NCBI RefSeq assembly: GCF_034314165.1
Contig: NZ_JAVIWK010000001.1
Span: 3,053,001 to 3,117,000, forward strand
DNA: 64,000 nt
Reading direction: 5' to 3'
Origin: Pseudomonas sp. Bout1
Lineage (GTDB): Bacteria > Pseudomonadota > Gammaproteobacteria > Pseudomonadales > Pseudomonadaceae
Both the position numbers and the translations under genes were made by a program. The notes under the pieces are model-generated. The model made no database searches and was not told the origin of the DNA. It was given only the letters and a program-made list of their open reading frames with translations. Every line of letters begins with the position of its first letter. Within the stretch, counting starts at the first letter, position 1. This document shows positions 8,409-17,857 of this stretch, in pieces.

Positions 8409-9352
8409 GCCAGTCGATTGATCCGCTGATCCTCGGTGAAGCCGCCGACTGGATGGTGCAGTTGCAGTCTGGCAGCGCCACCGACGACGACCGCCGCGCG
8501 ATTGCCCAGTGGCAGGGACGCAGCGCCCAGCATGCCCAGGCCTGGCAACGGGCGCAGGCGATTCTTGGCGACTTCAACAGCGTGCCGGCGGCGATTGCCG
8601 GCGATGCCTTAAAGCGCATCGGGCGCAAAAAGCCCCTCGGCCGACGCCAGGCGCTCGGATTGTTGCTGGCGGCAGGCCCGGCGGCCTGGTTGGCGTATCA
8701 ACAGTTGCCCTGGCAGCAATGGGCGGCCGACCAGCACACCGCCATCGGTGAACAAAAAAACTTCACCTTGCCCGACGGCACACGCGTGCTCATCAACACC
8801 GGCAGCTCGTTGAATATCGTGTTCTCTGATCGGGTGCGCCGCATCGAACTGCTCAAGGGCGAAGTGTTGATCACCACCGCCAGGGATTCGGCCCATCGCC
8901 CGTTTAGTGTCCAGACCCGCCACGGCACCGCCCGGGCCTTGGGCACACGTTTCAGCGTGCGGGTTGGCGAGCAGCGCAGCCGAGTGGCCGTGACCGAAGG
9001 CGCGGTGGAACTGTTGCCACAGCACGCCAGCCAGGGCGTAATCGTCAAGGCGGGCGAGCAGGGCGCCTTCAGTGTGGACCGCGTAGCGGCCGTCGAGCCG
9101 CTGGACGTCAGCGCCCTGACCTGGGAAAACGGCATGCTGCTGGCCCAGCACATGCGCCTGGTGGATCTGCTGGAAGAACTGGGGCGTTATCGCGCTGGCG
9201 TGTTGCGCTGCCACGACTCGGTGGCAAATCTCACGGTGTCGGGAGCGTTTTCCCTGCGTGATACCGACGCCAGCCTGCACCTGTTGCAGGAATCCTTGCC
9301 GGTCAAGGTCAGCAGCCTTACCGGGTACTGGGTGACGGTCGAACCGCGCTGA
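8405..9352 (+). CDS. fecR: FecR-type anti-sigma factor / signal transducer
   Basis: A 315-residue single-pass inner-membrane regulator. The N-terminal cytoplasmic DUF4880-like part contains EAADWMVQLQSGSATDDDRRA; one transmembrane segment follows at about residues 80-100 (RRQALGLLLAAGPAAWLAYQ). The periplasmic FecR domain shows LPDGTRVLINTGSSLNI and TRHGTARALGTRFSVR. It binds the FecI factor and relays the siderophore signal from the TonB receptor's N-terminal domain. It starts in an ATGA overlap with the sigma gene. Confidence 0.92.
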   Translation: MSQSIDPLILGEAADWMVQLQSGSATDDDRRAIAQWQGRSAQHAQAWQRAQAILGDFNSVPAAIAGDALKRIGRKKPLGRRQALGLLLAAGPAAWLAYQQLPWQQWAADQHTAIGEQKNFTLPDGTRVLINTGSSLNIVFSDRVRRIELLKGEVLITTARDSAHRPFSVQTRHGTARALGTRFSVRVGEQRSRVAVTEGAVELLPQHASQGVIVKAGEQGAFSVDRVAAVEPLDVSALTWENGMLLAQHMRLVDLLEELGRYRAGVLRCHDSVANLTVSGAFSLRDTDASLHLLQESLPVKVSSLTGYWVTVEPR

Positions 9353-9442
9353 ATCTTTTTCAACGTTCGCTGATACCTTTTTCGTTGTCGTTCGGTGTAG
9401 GGGGAGAACCCTCAACATTGCTCCGCGCCGACAGGAATGCCC

Positions 9443-11884
9443 ATGACCGCCAGACCGCTCCCGTACTGCACCCGTCCGTTGAAGGCATTGAGCCTGGCGG
9501 TTGCCCTTGCGGCCCTTGCGCCGTTGCAAAGCGCCATGGCGGCAGACGCAACCCAAAGCAGTGAGGCGCGCAGCTACAGCATCGCGCCGGGGCCGTTGGG
9601 CAATGTACTGGCACAGTTTGCAGCACTGTCCGGGGTGCCTTTGTCGTTCGACTCCACGTTGCTCAACGATCAACAAAGCCCTGGGTTGCAAGGCAGCTAC
9701 AGTGCCCAATCGGGCTTTGCGCAACTGCTGCAAGGCAGTGGCTATACCCTGCAAGGTACCAGCGCGAATGGCTACACCGTGGTGCCCCAGGCCAGCGGCG
9801 ATGCGTTGGAACTGGGTGCTACCACCATCAGTGGTGAGGCGAGCGGGGCGCAGGCAGATACCTACAGTGGTGGCCAGGTGGCACGTTCGGCGCGCCTCGG
9901 TGTGCTGGGCAACCGGTCCATCAGCGACGTGCCGTTCAGCGTGGTCAGCTACACCTCGAAAACCATCGCCGACCAGCAGGCGCGGACTGTGGGCGATGTG
10001 TTGCTCAACGACGCCTCGGTGCGCCAATCGGCCGGGTTCGGTAACTTCTCCCAGGTGTTCACCATTCGCGGGCTGCCGCTGAGTACCGATGACATCGCGT
10101 TCAACGGCCTGTACGGCGTGCTGCCCCGGCAGATCATCACCACCGAAGCCCTGGAACGGGTGGAGTTGTTCAAGGGCCCCAACGCTTTCGTCAATGGCGT
10201 CTCGCCTTCGGGCAGCGGGATTGGCGGCAGCGTCAACCTGGTGCCCAAGCGTGCCGAAGACACGCCCACCCGCAGCGTGACCCTCGATTACGCCAGCGAC
10301 AGCCAGACCGGCGGCCACATCGACCTCGGCCAGCGCTTTGGTGAAGACAACCGCTTCGGCGCCCGGGTCAACCTGGCGCGGCACGGCGGCGAAACCGCCG
10401 TGGATGACGAAAATAAAAGCTCGCAGTTGATCGCCGTGGCCCTGGACTATCGCGGCGAGCGCTTGCGGGTTTCCACCGACTTTGGCTACCAGAAAGAACG
10501 CATCAACAATGGCCGCTCGGTGGTTTACCTGACCGGCACCAAAGTGCCAAGCCCGCCGTCAGCCAAAGACAACTACGCCCAGGACTGGAGCTGGTCGCAG
10601 CTGGAAGACACCTATGGCATGGTCAACGCCGAATATGACTTGAACGATAACTGGACGGCCTACGCCGCCGGTGGCGCCAAGCACACCCGGGAGAACGGCC
10701 AGTATTCGTCGCTGTATGTCGCCAACGACGGCAGCGCCAAAGTGGGCTTCCTGTATTCGCCCCACGACGAAGACAACAAAAGCGCGATGGCCGGCCTGAA
10801 CGGGCATTTCGCGACCGGGCCGGTGACCCACCAGATGAACATCGGGCTGTCGGGCATCTGGGGCGAGCAACGCTCCTCTTATGAGGCGATCCTGCAGGCC
10901 AACCGTCAACCCGGCAACCTGTACAACCCGACGCAAACACCGCGGCCTGCCAATACCTATTTCGGCAGTGATATTCATGACCCGCGTGTGGTCGGCAAGA
11001 ACCGGATCAAGAGTGCGGCGGTGTCCGATACCTTGGGCTTTATTGATGATCGGGTGTTGTTGACTCTGGGTGTGCGGCGCCAGACGATCGAGGTAGACAA
11101 CTGGAACACTGCCACCGGCGTGCGCGGTACACCTTACTCAGAGTCCATCACCACGCCGGTTTATGGCCTGGTGATCAAACCGTGGGAGCACGTTTCGTTC
11201 TACGCCAACCGTATCGAAGGCCTGGCCCAGGGCCCCACGGCGCCGCTCACCAACGTGACCAACCCCGGTGAAGTATTCCCGCCCAAGCGCAGCAAGCAGA
11301 CGGAAGCCGGGGTCAAGCTGGACTGGGATAACTATGGCGCCACGCTGGGCGTGTACCGCATCGAACAGCCGAACAATGCCACCACCCGCTTCCCGGGCCA
11401 GAAGGTCGATACGTTCACCGTCGACGGCGAGCAGATCAACAAAGGTGTAGAACTCAACGTATTCGGCGAACCCATCGATGGCCTGCGCCTGTTGGCCGGC
11501 GCGACCTGGATGGACACCGAACAAAAGAGCACCTCCAACGGCGCCACCGACGGCAACCGCGCCGCCGGTGTGCCACGCTTCCAGTACAACGTCGGTGCCG
11601 ACTGGGACGTGCCGGGCATCCAGGGTGCGGCGGTCAGCGCACGCATGCTGCGCACCGGTGGCGAATACGTGAATGCGGCCAACAGCCTGAGCATCCCGGC
11701 CTGGACCCGCGTCGACCTGGGGGCGCGTTACGGCTTCAAGGCGGACGACAAGTACATCACCCTGCGCGCCAACGTGGAGAACGTGGCGAACAAGGCGTAT
11801 TGGTCATCGGCGTCTACCGCCAATAACTACCTGACCCAGGGCGACCCGCGCACGGTGAAATTGTCAGCGACGGTGGATTTCTGA
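9443..11884 (+). CDS. TonB-dependent siderophore receptor with N-terminal signalling domain
   Basis: An 813-residue outer-membrane receptor. After a signal peptide ending near SAMAADA comes an STN (secretin/TonB short N-terminal) domain at about residues 43-110, then the plug (SDVPFSVVSY, FTIRGLP, ERVELFKGPNAF, GSVNLVPK) and a beta-barrel ending in Phe (SATVDF). The STN domain is the signal-transfer module that contacts FecR, so this is a transducer that activates its own synthesis through the upstream sigma/anti-sigma pair. AGGA at 9433-9436 is 6 nt from ATG 9443, favouring it over the ATG at 9437. The siderophore is not predictable; ferrichrome- or hydroxamate-type are possible. Confidence 0.92.
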   Translation: MTARPLPYCTRPLKALSLAVALAALAPLQSAMAADATQSSEARSYSIAPGPLGNVLAQFAALSGVPLSFDSTLLNDQQSPGLQGSYSAQSGFAQLLQGSGYTLQGTSANGYTVVPQASGDALELGATTISGEASGAQADTYSGGQVARSARLGVLGNRSISDVPFSVVSYTSKTIADQQARTVGDVLLNDASVRQSAGFGNFSQVFTIRGLPLSTDDIAFNGLYGVLPRQIITTEALERVELFKGPNAFVNGVSPSGSGIGGSVNLVPKRAEDTPTRSVTLDYASDSQTGGHIDLGQRFGEDNRFGARVNLARHGGETAVDDENKSSQLIAVALDYRGERLRVSTDFGYQKERINNGRSVVYLTGTKVPSPPSAKDNYAQDWSWSQLEDTYGMVNAEYDLNDNWTAYAAGGAKHTRENGQYSSLYVANDGSAKVGFLYSPHDEDNKSAMAGLNGHFATGPVTHQMNIGLSGIWGEQRSSYEAILQANRQPGNLYNPTQTPRPANTYFGSDIHDPRVVGKNRIKSAAVSDTLGFIDDRVLLTLGVRRQTIEVDNWNTATGVRGTPYSESITTPVYGLVIKPWEHVSFYANRIEGLAQGPTAPLTNVTNPGEVFPPKRSKQTEAGVKLDWDNYGATLGVYRIEQPNNATTRFPGQKVDTFTVDGEQINKGVELNVFGEPIDGLRLLAGATWMDTEQKSTSNGATDGNRAAGVPRFQYNVGADWDVPGIQGAAVSARMLRTGGEYVNAANSLSIPAWTRVDLGARYGFKADDKYITLRANVENVANKAYWSSASTANNYLTQGDPRTVKLSATVDF

Positions 11885-11936
11885 GTCGCAAAAATCTCTC
11901 GAAGTGAAAGAAGATCTTGTGGCCAGGGGGCTTGTT

Positions 11937-12065
11937 GTGGCGAGGGAGCTTGCTCCCGCTGGGCTGCGAAGCAGCCCCCAAAAGGCCCTGGTGTTATTTC
12001 AGGTGGATCGCCATTGCCTTGTTGGGGCCGCTTCGCAGCCCAGCGGGAGCAAGCTCCCTCGCCAC
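11937..12065. repeat. REP inverted pair (GTGGCGAGGGAGCTTGCTCC type)
   Basis: Two arms of about 42 bp in opposite orientation (11937-11978 and 12024-12065) separated by about 45 bp. Each begins GTGGCGAGGGAGCTTGCTCC and contains its own small palindrome. A second pair of the same type lies at 46135-46264. This is the layout of Pseudomonas REP (BIME-like) elements mobilised in trans by REP-associated transposases, and it sits between convergent genes. Confidence 0.85.
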
Positions 12066-12087
12066 AAAAAGCTCAAGCGCTGCACGG

Positions 12088-13146
12088 TCAACCCGCGCTC
12101 ACTTCAATCCGGTCAAAGCCCTTGAGGCGATACAGCATCACCGAGATCGCCCAACTCGCCACAAAGATTCCGATGATCATGTAGCCCAGCATCCCGAAGC
12201 TGTCGTTCAGCGAGCCGATAAAGCCCCAGAACGACCCCTTCAGGTCTAACTGATCACCAATCAACCCCAGCGCCTCGATACTGCCGATCACTACCGCAAC
12301 CACCACCGACACCAGCGTGATGGTCATGTTGTAGTAGATCTTGCGGATCGGCTTCATGTACGCCCAGCCATACGCCCCCAGCATCAGGTGGCCGTCGAGG
12401 GTGTCCACCAGTGACATGCCGGCGCTGAACAGCAGCGGGAACACCATGATCGCCCACGGCGAAAGCCCCTGTGAGGCCTGCGTCGCAGAAATCCCCAGCA
12501 AGCCAATCTCTGTGGCGGTGTCAAAACCCAGCCCGAACAGGAACCCCAGTGGGTACATGTGCCAGCTACGGCTGACCAGGCGAAACACCGGGCGGAAAAT
12601 TCGCGCCATAAAGCCCCGGTCTGCCAGCAACACGTCGAAATCATCCTCCACATAGGCGCCGCCCTGGCGCACATGGCGCCAGGCCTTGTAGATAGCGTGC
12701 AGGATCACCAGGTTCATCAGGGCAATCACCAACAGGAACGCAGCCGAGACCGACGTGCCGATCACCCCGCCAATGGCCTTGAACCCTTCAAACCGCTCCT
12801 GCATCGCCGACGCGGCAAACGCGACACCAATGGACGCCAGCACCACCACCGAAGAATGCCCCAGTGAGAAAAAGAAACCGACCGCCACCGGGCGTTTCTT
12901 CTCTTGCATCAGCTTGCGCGTCACGTTGTCGATGGCGGCGATATGGTCGGCGTCCACCGCGTGCCGCAGCCCGAAACCGTAGGCCAATAACGCAGTGCCG
13001 AGCAACACCGGGTGGTCATGGAACGCCACCAGCGCCCAGACCCACGCCACCACGTTAATGCCGATCAACACGCCGTAGATGCCAAACAACTTGGCGCGAA
13101 CCTGGGTGTTGGAGTCACTGAAAATCTGGGCAAGGCGTAGGATCAT
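12088..13146 (-). CDS. Nickel/cobalt transporter, NiCoT (HoxN/NixA) family
   Basis: A 352-residue inner-membrane permease with about eight helices. The NiCoT signature HAVDADHIAAIDNVTRK (the H-x4-DH motif needed for metal selectivity) lies in helix II, and FGLGFDTATEIGLL is the second signature. ATG 13146 is preferred: AGGGG lies 8 nt upstream, while the in-frame start at 13182 adds 12 residues with no family support. It imports Ni2+ or Co2+ with high affinity. It stands alone, with no urease or hydrogenase genes nearby. Confidence 0.92.
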   Translation of the reverse strand: MILRLAQIFSDSNTQVRAKLFGIYGVLIGINVVAWVWALVAFHDHPVLLGTALLAYGFGLRHAVDADHIAAIDNVTRKLMQEKKRPVAVGFFFSLGHSSVVVLASIGVAFAASAMQERFEGFKAIGGVIGTSVSAAFLLVIALMNLVILHAIYKAWRHVRQGGAYVEDDFDVLLADRGFMARIFRPVFRLVSRSWHMYPLGFLFGLGFDTATEIGLLGISATQASQGLSPWAIMVFPLLFSAGMSLVDTLDGHLMLGAYGWAYMKPIRKIYYNMTITLVSVVVAVVIGSIEALGLIGDQLDLKGSFWGFIGSLNDSFGMLGYMIIGIFVASWAISVMLYRLKGFDRIEVSAG

Positions 13147-13249
13147 CGACGGTACCCCTGTGGCGCGGAAACATTCAGACACATTCGTGAACTTTATAGG
13201 TTTTGTTTAGAGTGATCATGAAATTTGTAGGGCGAATAAGGAGACGGCT

Positions 13250-13798
13250 GTGACGACTATCGAAAATGGCGCGCTGGCGGTTATTGAGTTCTGGAAACAG
13301 GCGGGGCCAAAGCGTTGGTTTGCCAAGGATGAGGCGTTTGATCAGCGCTTTCGCGAGGCTTTTCACGCGGCGCATTTTCAGGCAGCCCGGCGTGAGCTGG
13401 AAGGCTGGATGGGCACACCGCAAGGCGCGCTGGCGTTGCTGTTGCTGCTGGATCAGTTCCCGCGCAATACCTTTCGTGGCACCGCGCACATGTTCGCCAC
13501 CGACCCGCTGGCGCGTTTGTATGCGCGGCAGATGGTAGACGCGGGGATGGACCGGTTGATCGAAACGCCGTTGCGGGCGTTTTGTTACTTGCCGTTCGAG
13601 CATTCTGAAGACCCCCAGGACCAACAGCTGTCGGTGGCGTTGAACAAGGATTTGGATGCCAATACCTATCGCTGGGCCCAGGAGCATGCCCGCATCATCG
13701 AGCGGTTCGGGCGCTTTCCCCATCGTAATGAGCTGTTGGCCAGGGTGACGACGCAGCAGGAGCGGGCGTTTCTGGATGAAGGTGGCTTTTCGGGGTGA
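13250..13798 (+). CDS. DUF924 family protein
   Basis: A 182-residue soluble, all-helical protein of the DUF924 family. Hallmarks are VIEFWKQAGPKRWFAKDEAFD at the N-terminus, LLLLDQFPRNTFRGTAHMFATD in the middle, and FCYLPFEHSEDPQDQ with RNELLAR near the end. The start is GTG 13250 after AAGGAGACGGCT. Biochemical function is unknown. It is transcribed divergently from the Ni/Co permease across a 103-bp gap. Confidence 0.88.
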   Translation: MTTIENGALAVIEFWKQAGPKRWFAKDEAFDQRFREAFHAAHFQAARRELEGWMGTPQGALALLLLLDQFPRNTFRGTAHMFATDPLARLYARQMVDAGMDRLIETPLRAFCYLPFEHSEDPQDQQLSVALNKDLDANTYRWAQEHARIIERFGRFPHRNELLARVTTQQERAFLDEGGFSG

Positions 13799-14079
13799 CG
13801 CTTCAGGCCTGTGACTTGGCCACTGCGTCCCTGATGCCCGACTGACGAAACCGTCGCACCCTCCGAATCAATCGCCCAACGCAGCGCTTCAGTGGCTGAC
13901 GACAACCGCTTGTTTCATCTGTTGATCGTTCCTTGATCTGTTTTTGAGGGCTGAAGTGCTGCGCCATAGTCTTGCCGTTATCGGTGGTATTCCAGCCAGG
14001 AATGCCCCCATAAAAACCGCGCATTTTATTTGCGCGGCGCGATCTCGTAGTGTGGTGCTCCCACCAAGGAGATGCCGCC

Positions 14080-14712
14080 GTGAACCACCGCCCGCTGAAC
14101 CTTTACGTTGACGCCCACTTCACCAGCCCGTACGCGATGTCGGCGTTCGTGACGCTGCGCGAAAAAGGCCTCGAATTTGAACTGCTCACCCTGAACCTCG
14201 ACACGGCCGAGAACCAGTCCGAGGCGTTCGCCCACTTGTCGCTGACCGGGCGTGTACCGACCCTGGTGCAGGGCGAGTTTGCGCTGTCCGAGTCTTCGGC
14301 GATCACCGAGTACCTGGAAGAGGTGTTCCCGCAGGTGCCGGTGTACCCGGCAGACCCCCGGCAGCGGGCGAGGGCGCGGCAGGTGCAGGCGTGGTTGCGC
14401 AGTGACTTGATGCCGATCCGCCAGGAGCGTTCGACCCTGGTGGTGTTTTACGGGCTAAAGGGCGAACCGCTGTCGCCAGCCGCTGAAGCCGCAGCGCACA
14501 AGCTGATCAATGCGGCGCAGGTGCTGTTGGCCGATGGGCGTGACTACCTGTTCGGCGAGTGGTCGATCGCCGACGTGGACCTGGCCGTGATGCTCAACCG
14601 GCTGATCCTCAATGGCGACAGCGTGCCCGCCAACCTGGTGGCGTACGCGCAGCACCAGTGGCAACGGCCTTCGGTGCAGGAATGGGTCAAGCAGGCACGA
14701 CCGTCGCTGTAG
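14080..14712 (+). CDS. Glutathione S-transferase, YfcF-like
   Basis: A 210-residue GST. The thioredoxin-like N-terminal domain includes LYVDAHFTSPYAMSAFVTLREKG and the glutathione-binding VPTLVQGEFALSESSAITEYLEE; the helical C-terminal domain has ADVDLAVMLNRL. The sequence is close to the E. coli YfcF type. Start GTG 14080 is chosen because AAGGAG lies 8 nt upstream; the earlier in-frame GTG at 14050 would place that ribosome-binding site inside the gene. It is probably a glutathione-dependent peroxidase or transferase in the cytoplasm. Confidence 0.88.
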   Translation: MNHRPLNLYVDAHFTSPYAMSAFVTLREKGLEFELLTLNLDTAENQSEAFAHLSLTGRVPTLVQGEFALSESSAITEYLEEVFPQVPVYPADPRQRARARQVQAWLRSDLMPIRQERSTLVVFYGLKGEPLSPAAEAAAHKLINAAQVLLADGRDYLFGEWSIADVDLAVMLNRLILNGDSVPANLVAYAQHQWQRPSVQEWVKQARPSL

Positions 14713-14745
14713 GCACCTCCCCAATTACTAAGTGAATACTGACCC

Positions 14746-15477
14746 ATGAATATACTGTCGAGTGACTCCCGCCTGCCGCTGTATCAACGTTTTCGGGACC
14801 ATCTGATCGAGCAGATCGCCACCAATCGCTGGCGCGCCGGTGCGGCCATTCCCCCGGAAGCGGTGTTGTCCACCCAATACCAGCTGTCTACCGGTACGGT
14901 ACGCAAAGCGATCGAGGCGTTGGTGGGTGAGGGTATTCTTGAGCGTCAACAAGGCCGGGGCACGTTTGTGCGCCGGCCGAAGTTTCAGTCTTCATTGTTC
15001 CGCTGTTTTCGTTTCCAGGGCCCAGGCGGTGAATGCCATCTGCCGCAGAGCCGCATTTTATCGGCCAAGCCGGTGCTGGCACCGGCGTCTGTGAGCGAGG
15101 TGCTGGGGCTGGCGCCGGATGCCCCGGTGATTTGCATTGTGCGGGTGCATACGCTGGACACGCGACCGGTGCTGGCTGAGGAAATCTGGCTGCCGCGCGA
15201 CCGGTTCCAGGCCCTGCTGGACGTAGACCTGACCCGCCAGGGGCTGTTGCTGTACCCGACCTACGAGGAGGTGTGCGGGCAAGTGGTGGCCTCTGCCGGG
15301 GAATCCCTCACTGCCGAATCCATTAACGAGGTGTGGGCCCGCTGGCTGCAGGTGCCGGTTGGCAGCCCGGTGATGGTGATCGAACGGCTGGCCCGCGATT
15401 ACGCCGGTCAACCTTTGGAGTTGCGGCGTGGCCGTGGCCATGCCGAACACTTCCGGTACAACGTGGATATTCGCTGA
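14746..15477 (+). CDS. GntR-family regulator (HutC/UTRA subfamily)
   Basis: A 243-residue transcription regulator. The N-terminal winged helix (residues about 5-75) contains LPLYQRFRDHLIEQI, STGTVRKAIEALVGEGILERQQGRGTFV. The rest is a UTRA ligand-binding domain ending in LRRGRGHAEHFRYNVDIR. HutC-type members sense small metabolites. It follows the GST gene by 33 bp in the same direction and may be co-transcribed, but no obvious catabolic target is adjacent. Confidence 0.88.
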   Translation: MNILSSDSRLPLYQRFRDHLIEQIATNRWRAGAAIPPEAVLSTQYQLSTGTVRKAIEALVGEGILERQQGRGTFVRRPKFQSSLFRCFRFQGPGGECHLPQSRILSAKPVLAPASVSEVLGLAPDAPVICIVRVHTLDTRPVLAEEIWLPRDRFQALLDVDLTRQGLLLYPTYEEVCGQVVASAGESLTAESINEVWARWLQVPVGSPVMVIERLARDYAGQPLELRRGRGHAEHFRYNVDIR

Positions 15478-15492
15478 AGCTGCAGCGCGCGG

Positions 15493-15762
15493 CTATTCGG
15501 CTTCGAGCAACACCAGCCACGTCTGCACTACCCGGCGGTCGAGGTCTTCCCAGTCGGCCATGCCCAGCACGCGGGTGGTGTTCAGCCCGCGCAGGTAGCC
15601 GCGTAGCTGCTGGGCGATGGCAAAGACCACTTCCCGCGAGGCGGCGTTATCCAGCAGCACCTGCTCATAATCAAACAGGTAATCGGCAACCCGCTCGCGA
15701 AACTCCGGCAGCACGGCTTCACGGATACGGTCGAAGGTTTTCTGGTGGGGCTTCATAGGCAT
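15493..15762 (-). CDS. Conserved small protein of unknown function
   Basis: An 89-residue (or 87 from the second Met) soluble, charged, helix-rich protein with two acidic/aromatic segments (VADYLFDYEQVLLDNAASRE and GMADWEDLDRRVVQTW). No signal peptide, Cys motif or membrane segment is visible, and I recognise no domain. Convergent with the GntR gene (16-bp gap). Codon use matches the neighbours, supporting a real gene. Confidence 0.7.
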   Translation of the reverse strand: MPMKPHQKTFDRIREAVLPEFRERVADYLFDYEQVLLDNAASREVVFAIAQQLRGYLRGLNTTRVLGMADWEDLDRRVVQTWLVLLEAE

Positions 15763-15899
15763 TCCTTATCATTTTGTGTGAGGCGGCCTGCACGACACTA
15801 TTGCTCCAGATAATAGTCATCATCAAGTATTGCGAGTTCTGTTTTTCTGCAAAAGGAGGACAATTGCCGTCATTCAAGACGATGTGCAAGGACCCTGCA

Positions 15900-16544
15900 A
15901 TGAGGACTTTTACCGGATGGGCGCTGGTGGCGCTGCTGATGAGCGGGATTGGCGCGGCGGCACCGGCGGTGGCTGGGGGCGAGCAAACCCGCCATTTGTT
16001 GCCAATCGCTGCCAGCCCGGTCGGTTTGCAGCACTCGCAATCGGTCGGGGTGCTTTTCAGCGACAATACCCTCGATAACCTGGAGTACCTGGCGCGCTAC
16101 CATGCCATGGCGGTCAATGGTGCCAAGGACCAGTTGGACGGGCAGATCCGCCAGGCATTTATCGACAGCTCCGACCCGGACCTGGCGATCGATTGGCTGA
16201 TGACGTCCCTGCGACACACCTTTGCCTCGGTCACCCGTTACGACACCCTTGATGCGCTGCTACAGGCGCACCCGGACGTGGTAGTGATGCTCGACACCTA
16301 CAACCAGTTGCTGACCCAGCGTAATGACCTGGTGGAGGCAAGGTTTGTCGCCAAGTTCTATGACATCCACCTGCAATACATCGACAAAGCCTGGGGTTCG
16401 GCGCAATTGCACTTGCCTTCTGTATGGGTACATGACAAAACGGCGCCCCAGATCGCTGCACAGATTGGGCAGCAGCGCGACGTTCAGTTGAATGCGTTAA
16501 AGCAGTTTGATGCCTCGCTCAAGGCGCTGGTCGCCGCAGGTTGA
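15900..16544 (+). CDS. Exported protein of unknown function
   Basis: A 214-residue protein with an N-terminal signal sequence (MRTFTGWALVALLMSGIGAA, cleavage near AVAG). The mature part is helical, with no cysteine cluster. AAGGA at 15888-15892 is 7 nt from ATG 15900, supporting this start over in-frame upstream ATGs. A small lipoprotein gene follows 30 bp downstream and may be co-transcribed. Likely periplasmic; no domain recognised. Confidence 0.7.
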   Translation: MRTFTGWALVALLMSGIGAAAPAVAGGEQTRHLLPIAASPVGLQHSQSVGVLFSDNTLDNLEYLARYHAMAVNGAKDQLDGQIRQAFIDSSDPDLAIDWLMTSLRHTFASVTRYDTLDALLQAHPDVVVMLDTYNQLLTQRNDLVEARFVAKFYDIHLQYIDKAWGSAQLHLPSVWVHDKTAPQIAAQIGQQRDVQLNALKQFDASLKALVAAG

Positions 16545-16574
16545 CGCCCACTTATTTTATTTTCAGGATTTTTT

Positions 16575-16916
16575 ATGCGCTTGTTGTTAGTGCCCGCTAT
16601 GGCTTCTGCTGCTTTATTGATGGCCGGCTGTACATCCGCCCCCAATGCTCCAACCCTCACACTGCAAACCAGCAAATCCCCGGATGCTTACGTTGAGTGC
16701 GTGGTGCCCAAGTTCGAGAAAAACGGCATGACCTCGACAGTGACCGCTAATTCGCGGCATGCCCGGATTGTGGTCAGCAGCAAGATTGCCGCCGACAACA
16801 TCCTGGAGGTGTACAAGGCTCAGGACGGCGGCAAAGTGTTCCTGTACGAGCGCAAGCCATTGGCGTCGACGTTCAAGCCGTCGCGTTTCGAGCATGCGGC
16901 GCAGGATTGCCTGTAA
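16575..16916 (+). CDS. Small lipoprotein
   Basis: A 113-residue protein with a lipoprotein signal peptide: the lipobox LMAGC places the acylated Cys at residue 19. The mature domain is short and contains two further cysteines (ECVVP and AQDCL near the C-terminus) that could form a disulfide. The +2 residue is Thr, which does not signal inner-membrane retention, so outer-membrane anchoring is likely. Function unknown. Confidence 0.8.
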   Translation: MRLLLVPAMASAALLMAGCTSAPNAPTLTLQTSKSPDAYVECVVPKFEKNGMTSTVTANSRHARIVVSSKIAADNILEVYKAQDGGKVFLYERKPLASTFKPSRFEHAAQDCL

Positions 16917-16927
16917 ACCCAAGGCCC

Positions 16928-17014
16928 TGTAGGAGCTGGTTTACCTGCGATAGCATCGACTCGGTGCAGCTGATGTACCAAGGTGTCTGCATCGCTGGCA
17001 AGCCAGCGCCTACA
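16928..17014. repeat. REP-like inverted repeat (TGTAGGAGCTGG type)
   Basis: TGTAGGAGCTGG at the left and GCTGGCAAGCCAGCGCCTACA-like sequence at the right form imperfect inverted arms around a 45-nt centre. The right arm runs 5 bp into the 3' end of the creatininase-family gene, so it supplies that gene's stop region. Confidence 0.65.
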
Positions 17015-17771
17015 CCGGGTTTAAGCTCGGCTTCTGCTCACCGTTGAACGCATTAACCGCCTTCACCAGGCCTTTGGCCGCCAACGTTACCAACTCACCG
17101 CCTTTTTGCGGGGTGGCCAGCGCAGGGTCCGAACCCATGCGCCCGTCCGGGAAGCGTGCGCGGAAGTCGCGTGCTTCGCGGATCGGCCCGGTGTTGGCGA
17201 TTTGCGGCGAGTAGTCAGCCGACTTGATCGCCTGCGGGTACGCCCATTGGGTTACCGCGATTTCCGATGGCGTAGCATGGCTGCCGTGGCCGACCGGGAA
17301 CTGCTGGTGCGCCAGCTCGGTTACGCCTTCCAGGTCCCACCAGTTGCACAGCTTCAGCGCATAACCCGACGGGCGCCCGGCAAAGCTTGCTTCGGCGTAC
17401 AGCTCGGAGAACGCCGCTTCGATCGAGGCGATGTTACCGCCGTGGCCATTGAGGAACAGAATCTTCTCGAAACCATGGCCCGCCAACGACCGTACCCAGT
17501 CGCCAATCGCCGCGATAAAAGTCGAAGGCCGCAGGGAAATGGTGCCAGGGAAGCCCAGGTGATGTTGCGCCATGCCGATATTGAAGGTGGGGCCGATCAG
17601 GATGTCGGCATTCTTCTGCGCTTCATGGGCGATGATTTCCGGGCACATCCAGTCGGTGCCCAGCAGGCCGGTGGGGCCGTGTTGCTCGTTGGAGCCGATG
17701 GGAATCACGATGCTGCGGCTGCGTTCCAGAAACTGACCAATCTCGATCCAGGTGGATTGATGTAAAAGCAT
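17010..17771 (-). CDS. Creatininase-family amidohydrolase
   Basis: A 253-residue metal-dependent amidohydrolase of the creatininase/MftE family. Metal-ligand motifs are PIGSNEQHGPTG (Glu and His), GTDWM (Asp) and FLNGHGGN (His), with PTFNIGMAQHHLGFPGTISL typical of the family. Members open creatinine or related lactams or process modified peptides and formamides. No creatinase or transporter is adjacent, so the substrate is open. Length is normal. Confidence 0.88.
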   Translation of the reverse strand: MLLHQSTWIEIGQFLERSRSIVIPIGSNEQHGPTGLLGTDWMCPEIIAHEAQKNADILIGPTFNIGMAQHHLGFPGTISLRPSTFIAAIGDWVRSLAGHGFEKILFLNGHGGNIASIEAAFSELYAEASFAGRPSGYALKLCNWWDLEGVTELAHQQFPVGHGSHATPSEIAVTQWAYPQAIKSADYSPQIANTGPIREARDFRARFPDGRMGSDPALATPQKGGELVTLAAKGLVKAVNAFNGEQKPSLNPV

Positions 17772-17857
17772 CTCAGGTTCTCTCTCTCATCAAGCCCAGG
17801 AACACGGTGAAGTTCCTGGTGGCGTGTGCCGCATGGTGCACGGCAACGGCCAGCCCT

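Noticed and set aside
8609..10384. 591-codon minus-strand frame across the fecR and receptor genes
   Set aside because: It runs antisense to well-supported fecR and TonB-receptor coding sequence and has no recognisable domain.
11937..12065. Possible CRISPR array or transposon end
   Set aside because: Only two arms per element in opposite orientation, no regularly spaced direct repeats, and the same element recurs at 46135: REP-type repeats.
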